From Brienomyrus brachyistius (taxonomy: Eukaryota; Chordata; Actinopteri; Osteoglossiformes; Mormyridae), in NCBI RefSeq assembly GCF_023856365.1, contig NC_064537.1, positions 11,781,072 to 11,845,071 of the forward strand: DNA of 64,000 bases, written 5' to 3'. This document shows positions 36,088 to 48,578 of the stretch, one piece after another. Each line of letters opens with the position of its first letter. Position 1 is the first letter of the stretch. Made by a program: the position numbers and the translations under genes. Under the pieces are notes generated by a model. That model was not told the DNA's origin and did no database searches. It saw only the letters and a list, made by a program, of their open reading frames with translations.

Positions 36088-36280
36088 CATTGCGGGGACC
36101 ATTATTCAAGTCCTCGCAAAGATCTGTGAATGCAATCAAAACATAAAAAATGCCAAAAGTCTTGTAATATTTTTGATTACTTATGGTTAAAGTTAGGGTG
36201 GGTAGAGGTTAAGGACGTCATTGTTGGGATTAGGGTTTTGCCAACAGAAATAAATGGAGAGTCCCCACAAAGATATACTG
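36088..36280 (+). repeat. Family B dispersed repeat (GTCCCCACAAAGA type)
   Basis: CGCAAAGATCTGTGAATGCA, ATCAAAACATAAAAAATGCC, TTGATTACTTATGGTTAAAG, TTAGGGTGGGTAGAGGTTAA, AATAAATGGAGAGTCCCCAC. The same order recurs at 63117-63245 and in reverse at 39133-39370 and 42128-42395. Confidence 0.65.
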
Positions 36281-36295
36281 TAATTACAAACCTGT

Positions 36296-36545
36296 GTGTG
36301 TGTGCATGTGTGCAGCTTCCACGTTCTCCCTGTGTTGCAATGGTTTCCTTCAGGTACTCTGATTTCTTCTTGTAGCCCAAAGCATGCAGCTAAGTGGATA
36401 GGTTTCTTTAAATTGCCCATAGTGTGTGTGTAGTGTGTGTGCTTCAGCAGTTCACGGGCATCCTCTTCAGAGTGCCCCATGCCTCATATCATATGCTTCA
36501 TGCAATAGGCTCCAGCCTGACTGTACTGGGCAGGCAGCTGATCAA
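36296..36545 (-). repeat. Family A dispersed repeat, degraded minus-strand copy
   Basis: GCAGCTTCCACGTTCTCCCT, TTTCCTTCAGGTACTCTGAT, AAAGCATGCAGCTAAGTGG and AGGCTCCAGCCTGACTG are reverse-oriented family A landmarks. Confidence 0.55.
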
Positions 36546-36647
36546 AATGAATGAATGGATGGCTAGCTAGGTACTGAGGGTGACCCCTGTGGATAGTTAA
36601 TATTACAGGCAGGCTGACTGCAGTAAGCACTCCTAAGACTTCCAGAG

Positions 36648-36822
36648 CGTTTCGAGTGTTTCCTAATCCGATTCTCAGGGACCTCCAAACAGTCCGTGTT
36701 TTTGCTCCCTCCCAGCTCCCAGTAGGGAGCAGAAATGTGGACTGTCTGACTGGGAGCTGGGTGGAAGCAAAAACGTGGACTGTTTAGGAGCCTCTGAGGA
36801 TCAGGTTGGGAAACACTGTACT
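36648..36822. mobile_element. Hairpin-forming nonautonomous element
   Basis: The left arm (TTTCCTAATCCGATTCTCAG to GCTCCCTCCCAGCTCCCAGT) is inverse to the right arm (ACTGGGAGCTGGGTGGAAGC to AGGATCAGGTTGGGAAACA), with a loop of about 30 bp. It shares its core with 7108-7225. Confidence 0.65.
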
Positions 36823-37851
36823 AGAAGCCAGACGTAAGTTAGGGATTTCCGATAAGGATGTTGATAATGGTGGATGCCTGGTAAACTGGGATACTGGGAA
36901 TGCGCTGCGAGCTTGTCAGAGATCATTTTAATGCTGTGGCAAACTGGTGTCTTCTAAGGGGGTCATGCAATATTCAGGGTTTGTATTCAATCTCCATTCG
37001 TAATTATAAGAGATCATAAGTGGATTTTAAATAATCTCATTCAGTGGTTGCAGAGTAAATGAGGATTAATGGAAGATGGCTTTTAGAGCATCTGCAGTAA
37101 TACTGCTGACCTTCATAGCACTGCTGAATAACGAATTTTAATAATTAATAGAGAAAGACAGGGTAACATAGAACTCAGCAATGCGAAACAGTTCAACAAG
37201 TATTATCATCAATAGAGTAAACCACAAGTACTCTCATCACGTGGAGCATAAACGCCCTCAAATATGGTCCCAAAACATCCAACCATTTACATAAGTATAA
37301 AAATAAAACAAAGAGCTCAGCTGCACGCAAAAAGGAAACCAAAAATCCAAATCAATGCAAAATCAATCCTTTAAATTAAGTTTATTGCTGTCCAGAGTTT
37401 TTCCATGAAACAAGATGGAAACCAATATGACAGCGATAAAAATGCGAAAGAGTTTGCAGGAGAGAGACGTGTTTGTCTGTCGGCTGTCAGTGCATGGGGT
37501 AAAAGTACCACTGTACACAAACGACTACAGAGATACACATCTGATTACTCTCAGTGCTGCAGACGACGTCACACCCCAAAAATGAAAATCTACTCACTGC
37601 TAAAAACAGTGCAGATAACTGCAGAGGTCACATGGAAAGACGGAGTAACGTTATAGCATTCTGGTCACTGGATAAAGAGCTCCATGAGTATGATGACTAT
37701 GTCAGTGTCCCTGGGGATTTTTTTTAATTCTAAAATGACATCAAAGTTCCTGATAGCCACAGTGATGCTGTTACTACCCTGCTGTTGCTATAATGAACAG
37801 CAGTTTGCAGAACAGTGTACAGGCAGTCGATAGTCATCCATGGTGGGGTCC

Positions 37852-39382
37852 TCACGCAGACTCCTGCGGTCCCTGTAGCTGGAAGCTCAAGACCAGGGAG
37901 AGGCGGTGCAGCGCCCCCTGGTGCTGGGGGAGGTCTTGGCGGACGCGGTGCAGGATGGTGCTGATGGTGTGGAGGCGCTCCTCTTGCCGCTGTATAGCAG
38001 ACTGTAGTGCCTCCTCGCTGGCAGACAGGCGGGTGTAGCGACCCTCCTGCACCGCCCGCAGCTGCTTGGCGCGGCCCTGCAGTGTCACAAGCCTCGCCAG
38101 GTTCTGCAGCACATAATTTCACTTGAGTGAAGCCGAGGCACAATGTTCAGATGACATGAATGTGGTCAGTAAATACTGAAGCAGACACTGGATACCGAGG
38201 GGACACACATCTGACTGCTGGCACGGCCTGCCCACCTGCTCCTTGCTGTCCTGCAGCCTGCGCAGGTCTGCAGCCAGGGAGGCGCCGGTGTCCTGCAGCT
38301 GGTTTAGGTGCTGCTGTTTCTCCCGGAAACTGGCTCCCTGGTTCGTCTGGGTTTCCTGTAGACTTTTAATGATGCCGTCGCACTCCGCCGTTTGCTGGGA
38401 ACACACAGGCACACATGCTGCAGTTAGCACCCTCACTTACCTAAATCAAATATCCTCTGGTAGGTCTGCGTATGATGTACTAATTTATAGCTATTAAACA
38501 AGAACCTGGCTTTTAAAGTCAGAGCAAAGTTAATATTTAATTTTCCCTTGAAAATCAACAAAGTCTGTCTGCCTGTCTGTCTATCTATCTACCTTCCCAC
38601 CTGCCTGACTAATATTTTTTTATGAGCTGGAGAGTCTAGACTAGGGCTGGATTGACATTGAAAATCGGTCCTGGACGTTTGCGCATAGATGCCCACCACA
38701 CATACATACTTACAATAAAATCTGTTGACGGGGGGGGGGGGGGGCACAATAAATTTTTCCTGGGTGGGAGGTGATCACCAGCAATGAACTTTGCTGGCCC
38801 ATAGTGCCGCTATCGACCCACTGGGAAAATGTCCAGGCCTGGTCTGCACAAGATGAGCGCAGCTTCCCTAACCTTTTGTGTGTCCTGGATCTTCCTGCGC
38901 AGACCCTGCAGGAGGCCCTGGAACTCAATCTGGGTGGGCTGCCCGCGGCGCGCCTTGGCCCGCACTGCGGCTCGCACCGCCACCGCCCTCCCGCTGGGCC
39001 ACCGCTGCCTCCATGTCGCGCACAAGCCGCTCCTGTTGCTTCATCAGATGGGCGTAGCGCACCTGCACGCACACACACACGCACACACATATGTTTGTAT
39101 TCATATCCATCCATCCATCCATCCATCTCTAGGGACATATCCCTCCCTAATCCCCACATGACAGCCTTAACCCCTACCAAGCCCTAACTTTATCCATAAG
39201 TAACCAAACAAAACACAAGCCTTTTGGCATTTTTAGTTTTTTGATTGCAGTCACAAAATTTTTACATAATTGAATTTTCCCTTGTGGGGACCGGAAAAAT
39301 GGTCCCCACAATGCAAAATAACAGGTTCTTATCATATTGTGGGGTCATTTGGTCCCCACAATCTAATATATACAAAACCCGA

Positions 39383-39424
<42 letters not shown>

Positions 39425-42400
39425 ACGCACACACACACAATCACTGACGTGGTAAGAAAGCAAAGAGAGTTTTACAAAGAGAGGAGGCCGCTGGACAATC
39501 GACTTGTGCTTCATGCCTATAAACACAACATGAATAGTGATTCACGTTAACAAAACTGTCCCATTGCCACACTAAGAGCCTGACCATGTTTTAAACACAC
39601 CCCCCCCACACACACACTGTATCACACACATCTCATTGCTCCACAGCTCCCACTGTTTATAAATTAAATCGCTGCTGGAACCTCAACGTGTATTTCCAAG
39701 AGCTACTCCAGTAAATGTGCATAAACATGCGCTCCCACACATCAGCAGCAGCATATTTTTAATGCCATGTAAGATATATAAGTGAATGTAATGGGCTCTG
39801 ATGTACTTCAGCCATCCATCCTCCATCCTCTTATGCACTATAGGGTTGGACCATATCTTTGGCAGCAGAAGGCACAAGGCAGGGGAGAGAATGCCAGTCT
39901 ATCGCAGAACATACACAAAAACAGTAAAACTCACCATCTCGCATTATCACACACTATTGGCAGTATGATGAATGAGACAGACCATCACAGCGACATCCCA
40001 AAGGCTTACCTCCATGCGGTGGATCTCAGCCTTCATCTGCCGGATCTCCCCCTGGCCGACCTCGGAGTCCACGGCTAATCGGGTCTCCTTGGCCAGCTGT
40101 ATCTTCTTCTCCCACAACATGACCTGCCGCCTGAAACCAACACAGCGGGTTTAGGTTTTGGGTACATCTTCACTGGGAATATTCAGTTATGGTCCTGAAG
40201 GGCTGAATCCGGTATGTTCCATGACTCCCATTACAGCACAAGAGCTCATAATGGTGGATGAATGGATTTAGTTGAATCAGGTGGATCAGTGCCCGACTGG
40301 AACAAAAACTTGTGGGCTCACCCCTTGAGGACGGTAATGTGATCACCCCGACTGGCAGAAATAAAAGCTATAACAAGCACACCACTTCAGCCGGCTGTGT
40401 CAGTTGTCAGTGTGATCGCGGGGCAGCAGCCCTCGGGTTGTACTATCTGCATGAAATTCTAGGCCTTATAGCTGTTCTCACTCTCACACTAATGTGGCAC
40501 CTGCTCTCAGAGGTGAAGCTGATAGGGATGTAAAGACACCATGAACTGTGGCCCATAAGGCCCACTGGAGGATACTGTGTTAAATCTCCGTGTCTCACCC
40601 TGTGTTGGACTCTGTGTCTCACTGTGTTGGGCTCTCAGTGACCCTGTGTTATAATCTGAGGGTCTCACTCTGTGTTGGGCTCTCAGTGACCCTGTGTTAT
40701 AATCTGAGGGTCTCACTCTGTGTTGGGCTCTCAGTGACCCTGTGTTATAATCTGAGGGTCTCACTCTGTGTTGGGCTCTCAGTCACCCTGTGTTATAATC
40801 TGAGGGTCTCACTCTGTGTTGGGCTCTCAGTCACCCTGTGTTATAATCTGAGGGTCTCACTCTGTGTTGGGCTCTCAGTCACCCTGTGTTATAATCTGAG
40901 GGTCTCACTCTGTGTTGGGCTCTCAGTCACCCTGTGTTATAATCTGAGGGTCTCACTCTGTGTTGGGCTCTCAGTCACCCTGTGTTATAATCTGAGGATC
41001 TCACTCTGTGTTGGGCTCTCAGTCACCCTGTGTTATAATCTGAGGGTCTCACTCTGTGTTGGGCTCTCAGTGTCTCACTCATCAATAGGGAATCAGTGTC
41101 TCAGTCTGTGTTGGGCTCTCAGTGACCCTGTATTAGGCTCTGAGGGTGTCACTCTGTGTTGGACTCTCAATATCTCACTCTACAATTGGCTCTCAGTGTC
41201 TCACTCTACGATAGGGTCTCAGTGTCTCACTCAGTGATAGGCTCTCAATGTGTCACTCCACGAAAGGGTGTCAGTGTCTCATTCTGTGATAAGCTCTCAT
41301 TGACCTTCTCTGAGTCAGGGTCTCATTGACCTACTCTGCCTCTACCAGTCTGCTGATCAATCTCTCCTTGTTCTCCTGGACCTCCTCCAGCTTCATTTGC
41401 ATCTGGACAGATTCCCTCTCAGCCTCCTGCAGATGAACACAGGGCACACGTCACCTGGGAGCCGTTTGGCTACCCCGCCCGAAAAGGCGTCGGCGGAGGC
41501 GGACCTTGAGCGTGTGCAGGAAGTTGCTCTCCATGAGCGCATTGCCCTGCTCCAGCGCCTGGCGCAGCTGGCTGTTCCTGCTGAGCAGAGTGTTGAGCTT
41601 CACGGTGTCGGCCATCAGCCCCTTTATGTGGCGCTCCAGCTCTGCCTGCTCCCGCTGCTCCTGCTGGATCTCCCCTGTGAGGAGCCCAGAAAGACATCCA
41701 GAATTAGAAACTGCAGCTGTTTAATACTTTCGCCGCTTCACCTGCGGTCCCTCTGTGTTCTCAGAGTGAAGGTGAACGTTCGGGCTCTGAGCAGAACATA
41801 CTCTGCTAGACAGATTCGAGAGGTTCCATGACACGTACCCTCCGTGCGCACTTTCCTCTGCTGCATGATGGTGAGCCGAGTCTGCTGGGCCAGCAGGGCG
41901 GCGCTTTGTGCCTGCTTCTCCTGAGTGAGCCTCACTAGCTCCCCCTGGTGCCGAAGCCAAAACTGCTGCTGCTCCACGATCCCTGCTGCTGCTTCCTCCA
42001 GCTGCTTGGTCAGAGTGCTGACACGGATCTCCAGAGGCCCCAGGTCAGCATGCTGCTTGCACACACAGAGATGCACCAAATGGGACAGGCAGCCGCACAC
42101 AAACACACACACACACACCCAAAGTGGTCTTCCTACCTAAATGGGGACCGTCCATTCATTTCTATGGGAAAATCCCTAATCCCGATCACGACACCCTTAA
42201 CCCCCACCCAGCCCTAACCTTAACCATAAGTAACCAACCAAAATAGAAGACTTTTGGCACTTTTACTTTCTTGTTTCCATTCACAGATTTCTATCAATTT
42301 GAGGTTATCCAATGGGGGCCTGAAGAAGTGTCCCTGAAAGTAAGGAAGCTTCAGGTTTCACCGAACTTTGGGGACATTCTGGTCCCCCCCCCCCCCCCCC

Positions 42401-45400
42401 CCCCACACACACATACACATATAGTATATAACCAGAAAAGGCAGCAGAGGCCTTAATAAATATTCCATCTGTCCATCCATCTTCCAACAGCTAATCTAGT
42501 GTAGAGTCACAGGGGGCCTGGAGCTCATCCCAGGCAGGATGGGGAACAAAACAGAGAAACCCAGGAGAGGAGGACAGTTCATCACAGGCCACGAGGATAT
42601 CATGGGTGTTGCTGCAGCATTACATTAACTCATCTGTTTGATGATTTTACTCAAAATCATTTACAGTACAGGGAAAGGATACAATTCACTCCTGCTCCCT
42701 GGGATTTGAACACACAACCTTTGTGCTGTTAGCACAACACTATACTTGATAAGCTACAAATTACGCAAATGCTAAATATACAGAACAAGCCCCTAACTCT
42801 GAATGTGTGAGGCAACAATGCTACCCAATGTGCCATCATCCAGTTTTCTTTACAGCCCAGTTCTTCATTAGCGACCCTGTGATACTGACCCCAGTACTGA
42901 AGACCATCTGCTCTATTTTCTTATTGTATACGTTGATGGCTGATTGCTTGCGGGCGATCACAGCAGCGCATCTGTCGAATTCGGCCTCGCCGCGGGACAG
43001 CAGCTCATGCCGACGGGCATTCTCCTGCCGCAGCTCGCCGAGGTGGCGTTCCAGCAAGTCCAAGCGCAGTGCTGTCTCGCCGCTCTCCAGCTCCACCTGC
43101 GCCATCTCGTTCTCCAGCTGCGCCAGCTGTACCTCCTTCGGATGCACAGGTGCACACATGCGCATGCACGTTTGCGAAGAGGATCACGTAAACGTGCTAA
43201 AAGCCCCACATTGCAAAAGCCATCCCGCAAATGAAGCCCTTCCTCCAATCACAGATCACATGGATGTCTTCCATCTTCCAACTTCTCCTTGAAAACACGT
43301 GCCAGGAGACCTTAAAGACCTCTTCCCTAAACACCCACCTTCTCCCTCCTGTGGGCGGCCATTTTCTCAATCAGCCCGTGGGAGAACTTGGCAGCGTTGC
43401 CATGTATCTGCTGCTCCTGCATCTTGGCCATGATCTTCTCCTCCAGCTCCTGCCGAATTGCAGACTCCTTCTCGACCTCCTTTCGGAGGGAAGCGGCTTC
43501 AGTTTGACGTGCGGCACATTCCTGTAGAAATGGAGATGGGGCGCGTTCAAGACAAGTTAGCATTCAGCGGTGCTCCCAGGGTTAAGTAACATGTTTTATA
43601 TTAATTAGGAAACAGATCTCAAGGAAGCTGAGTTTCTTCACAGAGAAGTAGAAGAAGCAAAAAACTAGGTTGACCATTATATTCTAAATTGCATGAGTTA
43701 AAAAGGTATTTTATAATCTACATGTACAATACTCTGGTTGGAAAAAGATAATGGGGGGAACTTCACCCCTTCGTGGCGAGACAGAGTCTGCTCAGTGTCC
43801 TGCAGTGTGCGCGCATAGGTGCTATATTGGGCCTGCAGCGCCTCCTGCTGGGCATGGCTGTTGGCGATGAGTCGGCGGGTGGCGGCCTGGCCCATCTGCG
43901 TGCGACTCAGCAGTGCCGTCAGCAGCTCGTTCCGCTCCTCCTCCTGCGTAATGGATTTCTTGAAGCCCTCTATCTCTGTGTCCAGTGACTGCATGTGGTG
44001 ACGAGTTATCCTGGACGGGACGGACATGCGTGCATGCATGACGCGCACTGATCCTGAAACCTGCTGTGTCAGGGCGTTCCGGGTAATCTGCAATCATCAC
44101 ATGCTTTGCAGACGGCGGGATGGACCCCCACCTCAGCTCCCGCTGCTTGGCGGCGTAGGCCTCGTCTCGCCGCTGCATGCCCACCAGGCTGCTGTTCCAC
44201 TGCTGCACGAGCTGCTTTCGCTCCACCTCCAGGGAGTCGATCTCCATCTGGGCCTGGGTGACACAGGGCATATGAGGTCCTGGCACGAGGCCTTGGGGCG
44301 TTCATGGGCGGCTCAAAGGCTAATCTGTGCTTCCGGAGAAGAGCCGCGACCTCCAACAGGTAGAGGTAAGCAAACGGACCTCTGCAAGGACCTGCTTGGC
44401 AGCCTGGGTCTCCTTGGACTGGGTGCTGATCTGGAATTCATACAGCGTGATCTGCTCGGTCAGCTTCTCCACATGCTTGGTCAGCCGCTCCACATACAGG
44501 TCCTGAGGAAACAGAAGCAAACCGGAAAGATTTCAGTCACCCATATCCTGTCAAAACGAAACAAGAGGGCCAAAGCCAACCAGGCCGTCATGGGAGCGGC
44601 GGTGAGTGTTAACCCTACTTGCTTCTGCTTCTCCTCCTCCGCTTGCAGCTTCTCAGCTTGGGCCTTACGAGAGGCGTTCTTCATGGTGGTGAGGTCAGAT
44701 CGCACGCCCTCGCTTACTTCCTGCATGTAGAAGAGGCGCAGGGCCAGGTTCTCCACCTCCGTCTGCAGCTGAGACACTGTGGACAAAGGTTGCCCAGGAT
44801 GAAATTTTTCACAGTCATGGTTTCTGAAGTGTTGTAGGCGCTGCAACAGTGCATGCTGAAATGCACTTTCTCCTTACCATGCGACAAGGCTGCTGTCGCA
44901 TTGTGGCCTCGCTCCCTCCTAATGTTTTGACCCCCTTTGGCCCTGCCTGTGGCCATCTTCCACATCTCTGCACCGTTAAAACTATCTAACAGTGCTGCCT
45001 CTCAACAACATCCAGCGTCTCAATACCAATTCATACTTTTTCGCATGTGTTTATGGTCCACGCACAGGCTGAGTAATGAAAATTTCACCATCAGAGGACT
45101 GTCGGCCCAGACCTTTATGGCCGGTGGACATCATACACGTTGATGTGTGTCAACCGTGCAAATGCAAGAAAAATGACTACGTGGTTCCAGTAGGTGGCAG
45201 CACTACCTTTGACAGAGCAGAGCTCAATGAAAAAAAGTAGAATACAATAGAATTTAATTAATAGATTTTTTGGTAATAGTTTACTTGAGGGGGCACAAGT
45301 AACTTAGTAACTCATTTACTACTCAAGAACGAATCATGAACAAATATAGTTCTTGTCCTAGTTATGGTGAGCACTACATGAGCAGGTGTGGAGGTACCTG

Positions 45401-48400
45401 CATAACTATCATTTCGCACTGTCCAGACATTTTCACTGGGGTATGCGGGTATTTTCAAAGGCAACTCTATTCCAGCATTCTGAAAACTTGGCAATAAAAC
45501 TCGCTGTGCACTTCAGCAGAACTTGCTTGTACCGTCAGGTTACAGCAATCAAACTGATCCACTAATTAATTACGGATTGACTGATGAAAATAAATCATTA
45601 TGTACTGGGCTTCTACACTCATGGGTTTGCTGTATTTTATAGAAGCCTACTTCCGCCATATGAAGTAATAAAAAAATTCTGACTTATTAAATTGGATTTC
45701 TGACTTATTACCTTAGAATTCTGACCTATTAAGTCGCAGTTCTGACTCTGAATCTCAGAATTCATTCTCAGTAAGTCTCAATTCTGATTTCACAATTCAG
45801 AGATGTGTATTTTTTCTCCTCCAGGTGGTGCACACGGTCTTCCGCGCTATTTCACTGTTTTAACAGCCTTATGTTACTCTCTCTGTGCCGCCTCACCCTG
45901 CACCCTCTGCTGGCCAGTCTTGTTAACAGCAGCACGGTAATGGCTGCGGATTTCCTCAAGCTGCTCCTGGGCGCATAGACGCTGCTTGGCTGCCTGTGCG
46001 TTGGCCTCGTGACGACCCTCCAGGGCGGCCTGCAACTGGGCCAACTGCTGCTGCACAGAGTACAGTTCCACGCCCAGCTCCTCTCGTTGAGCGCACTCCA
46101 CTTGCTCCATGGCCAGCTGGGAAAGACGGAGTCAGAGGCTCACTTCTGGGAGAAAGAGCATGCAGCAACAAATGTGCAGTAACAGGGGTACAGGACACTG
46201 GGGTTTTCAACAAGACCATGAGACACATTCGTCTGACATGTATTTTTACATATAAAGTTGCTCCTTCAGATTTGTAAATTTAACATTCACAGTTTTGGTT
46301 AATTGCGAGTTGTCCACGAACAATTAAATGGGTAATATTTTTGGACTATGCGTAAGCCAAAAATATATACAATCCTGAAGCTAATTTGGATCACAAAAAA
46401 AATCACATATTAGTATCAGTGTTATTTGAAATTTGTTAGTGTATGTGCATATGAGGTCTTTAATATCAAAAATTATTTTCAGTAACAAAAACAAAAGAAC
46501 CTTCACATCTTAGCTTGTGTTTGCCACGCAACTGTGTCTTGGCAACACGCTTCACTCACACGTGTGTTAGCTGTCTCTGTGACAGTGGAATCTCACGTTT
46601 CTCACAGTAACTTCTAAAGTTTTCAGTGTCATTCATTTTGCATTTTTAATAATGGGCCAAAGTATTATTTGCAAATTTTCCACATTCGTTGGAAACTTCC
46701 ACCCATAACCGTCACCAATGTGAAGGGGTGACTGTATATCCATCCATCCATTTTCTCTGCCCACTTATCCTATATATAAACATAAAACATAAAATCCTTA
46801 CTGCAGCTCAGTGGGGAGCACGATGACCTCACACCTTCATGGTTTTGACTATGGTTGTGTGGGTGATATTTGCACACCTTCCCGGTATTTACATGTTCCT
46901 TTCCATGTCCAGAAACGTAGCTGAATTAGAGACTACATTTTCCATAGAACTGGGGAGTTGCAGTGTCCTGCTGCACTGCTTCTGACAGGATCACAGTAAG
47001 CTTGCAGTCCCTCCCAGCAAAGATGGCACAAAGCAAAATTGATTGGTAATATATTTGCCTGTACAAAATATAACCAAAAACTCTTTGCAGAATTGCCTCT
47101 ATGTGAATACATGGTGATTTCTGACTCTAGTGGGTGTATATAGTACATAACAATCTATTATATTAATTTTAAATGCACTGAAGATGTACAATTACGAGCT
47201 ACCAGCTGGTGTAGTCAACCTTTTCTAGCAAATCCAGCATCGGCTTTTCAAGACACAGCTTCAGCTTCTCGGCGCACAGCTTCAGCTAGTTGTGAGTGGT
47301 GAGGGCCACATCAGCTGTTTATCTAGCATAGACCTCACTTTGAGGAGCATCACTGCTGCCCTTGGTCTCATAGCAGATAAAGAGCAAACAAAAGGAAGCA
47401 GACGATCTAACCTTTTCCCGGATCTCCATGTTCAGCCCGTCTAATTGCTTTTTTAGATGGTTCTTCAGCGCCGACTGGAATCTCCTCATTAGGGGCTGCA
47501 AACAGACACAGATGAGGCAACTGGGTCGTCACACTACTTTGTGGTTTAACTCCTTCATGCAAGAATCCAGGTGAATGAAAAAATAAGTCAGAGTGAAAGA
47601 GCAGTTACTGACATGTTCGGGGTCCAGAACTGCCAGCTCCTCGTGCTCCTCTTCCTCACCGCCATTAGGCTCTTCCCGCTCGCTGGCAGAGACGGGGATG
47701 GTGAGGTCCAAAGAGGCCTCAGGTGCAATGGGGACATCTGTTGTGTCTCCTGAAGGATGCATCAGTCATGTATCAATGGACTATAATCAGTTAATCAGCA
47801 GCAGTTTAAATTACAGACACTCCTCGGGTTACGATGGTCCATATTACGATATATTGACTTTACGATGGATATTCCAATTCCATTCTGCTTATCACTATTC
47901 TTAGCATGTTTAAGGCAGGCTATACGCTAGGCTATGATGTGTGATAGGTTAGGTGTGTTGTATTGACATGCATTTTCGCCTTTTGATAGGTTTAACTGAA
48001 CGTAGCCCCATCGTAAACTGGGGAGAGGCTGTATATCACCTAGTGTTAGACTCACTTTATAAACATGTGATATGCCTAAACATCCATGCACGATTAAGGT
48101 GACAGGCAACAGCTGGAAATCCAGTGGTTGCATATAACACAAAGGGAGAGTTAACCAGTGAACAATGGTAATATGGCCTCTGTGCTAACCTGAGTAACTG
48201 GGAGTGATTAGTATGGCCCCCCTGCCATTGGAGTCACACTGTGCGAAGGGGTTTGTACTGTTGATTCCAGTCCCTCCCATCTCCGATTCTTCTTCTGGTC
48301 CATCCTGTCAAGCAGAACACAGTACATGTCACCTGTAAGGCTACAGCATGTGAACATCGTAAAATAATAACACCTTGCAATTCAATAATGCAAACTGACT

Positions 48401-48578
48401 GAAACAAACAGTGAATCCCCTTCCCCGATCACCCCTTCCTCCTTACCTCATGCAGGAGGGGCAGTGATATCCCAGAGCCGTCTGCTGTCTCCCCCAGATC
48501 ACAAGCCAGTTCACCGTCCTTGTCATTCTGGGCTGCAAACACTTCCATCTCCTTTTCTTTTTCTCCATCTACTTCCAT
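37852..48578 (-). CDS. ccdc40: CCDC40, 18 coding exons, frame broken by one extra base
   Basis: CCDC40 pairs with CCDC39 to form the 96-nm molecular ruler of motile-cilium doublet microtubules and is needed to place inner dynein arms and the nexin-dynein regulatory complex. Coding exons: 48578-48447, 48304-48190, 47749-47613, 47495-47412, 46116-45897, 44776-44619, 44502-44380, 44253-44132, 44010-43767, 43521-43339, 43135-42890, 42052-41839, 41674-41505, 41426-41335, 40130-40010, 39062-38873, 38394-38236 and 38103-37852 (TGA 37854-37852). The N-terminal 150 residues are acidic, then [20 protein letters not shown] opens an almost continuous coiled coil. Blocks such as [30 protein letters not shown] and VQEGRYTRL match human CCDC40 in order. 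Exon 16 is 190 nt where 189 is needed. As read, translation stops at 38927-38925 after about 832 residues, against about 986 if intact (human 1142, with a longer N terminus). Exon 12 may start 3 nt upstream, at 42055. Confidence 0.93.
38730..38744. repeat. 15-base G run
   Basis: Homopolymer in the CCDC40 intron between coding exons 17 and 16. Confidence 0.9.
38873..39062 (-). pseudogene. ccdc40: CCDC40 coding exon 16 with a +1 frameshift
   Basis: Both flanking introns are phase 0, so the exon should be a multiple of three, but it is 190 nt. The first part reads [20 protein letters not shown] then QRE in frame; the rest ([20 protein letters not shown]) is open only in the next frame. The switch maps to the CCC at 38986-38988 (GGG on the coding strand), where one base too many is present. 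The frame then meets TGA at 38927-38925. The gene around it looks intact, so I call this a local break, real or an assembly error, and not an old pseudogene. Confidence 0.75.
39133..39370 (-). repeat. Family B dispersed repeat, minus-strand copy
   Basis: TAACCCCTACCAAGCCCTAA, ATAAGTAACCAAACAAAAC, CTTTTGGCATTTTTAGTTTT, TTGTGGGGACCGGAAAAAT and GGTCCCCACAATGCAAAATA. It ends at a (CA)n tract (39386-39440). Confidence 0.65.
39386..39440. repeat. (CA)n microsatellite
   Basis: Two CA blocks interrupted by TCACACACGC, in a CCDC40 intron. Confidence 0.9.
39808..39915 (+). repeat. Family A dispersed repeat fragment
   Basis: CAGCCATCCATCCTCCATCC, AGGCACAAGGCAGGGGAGAG and GCCAGTCTATCGCAGAACAT are family A landmarks. 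Confidence 0.5.
40621..41090 (+). repeat. 48-bp minisatellite, 9 copies, in a CCDC40 intron
   Basis: Each unit contains CTGTGTTATAATCTGAGGGT followed by CTCACTCTGTGTTGGGCTCT and CAGTSACC. The first three units have GTGACCC and the next six GTCACCC. Because 48 is a multiple of three, one plus-strand frame stays open for 215 codons (repeat [16 protein letters not shown]), but it lies in the intron between coding exons 14 and 15 of CCDC40. Related shorter units continue to about 41330. Confidence 0.95.
42128..42404 (-). repeat. Family B dispersed repeat, minus-strand copy, ending in 21 C
   Basis: TAACCCCCACCCAGCCCTAA, CCATAAGTAACCAACCAAAA, GACTTTTGGCACTTTTACTT and TTTGGGGACATTCTGGTCCC, then a C run at 42384-42404. 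Confidence 0.65.
42465..42780. repeat. Family A fragment followed by a tRNA-derived SINE remnant (minus)
   Basis: CATCTGTCCATCCATCTTCC and GGCCTGGAGCTCATCCCAGG are family A. From about 42640 the minus strand has AGGTTGTGTGTTCAAATCCC, a B-box-like SINE core, preceded by GTGTTGTGCTAACAGCAC. Confidence 0.5.
46738..46925. repeat. Family A repeat fragments, two orientations
   Basis: CATCCATCCATTTTCTCTGC (plus) is followed by reverse-oriented pieces (CTGCAGCTCAGTGGGGAGCA, ACATGTTCCTTTCCATGTCC). It lies in the CCDC40 intron between coding exons 5 and 4. Confidence 0.5.

Larger units (their letters stand above)
31327..37851. other. Spacer between the CARD14 start and the CCDC40 3' end
   Basis: About 6.5 kb. 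Must contain the CARD14 promoter and first exon(s); a modest CpG-rich patch at about 34070-34290 (CGAATGCGCGCGCGG) is the best candidate, but no splice-proved exon was found. Near the right end it holds the presumptive CCDC40 3' UTR, with an AATAAA on the minus strand at 37386-37381. Repeats inside are listed separately. A minus-strand open frame of 80 codons at 33399-33157 has protein-like composition, but I do not recognise it. Confidence 0.4.

Noticed and set aside
37730..38143. 137-codon frame antiparallel or shifted to the CCDC40 last exon
   Set aside because: Wrong frame of the real exon 38103-37852, whose true frame matches CCDC40.
40590..41237. 215-codon plus-strand frame with 16-residue repeats
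   Set aside because: Product of a 48-bp tandem repeat inside a CCDC40 intron; no start context or homology.
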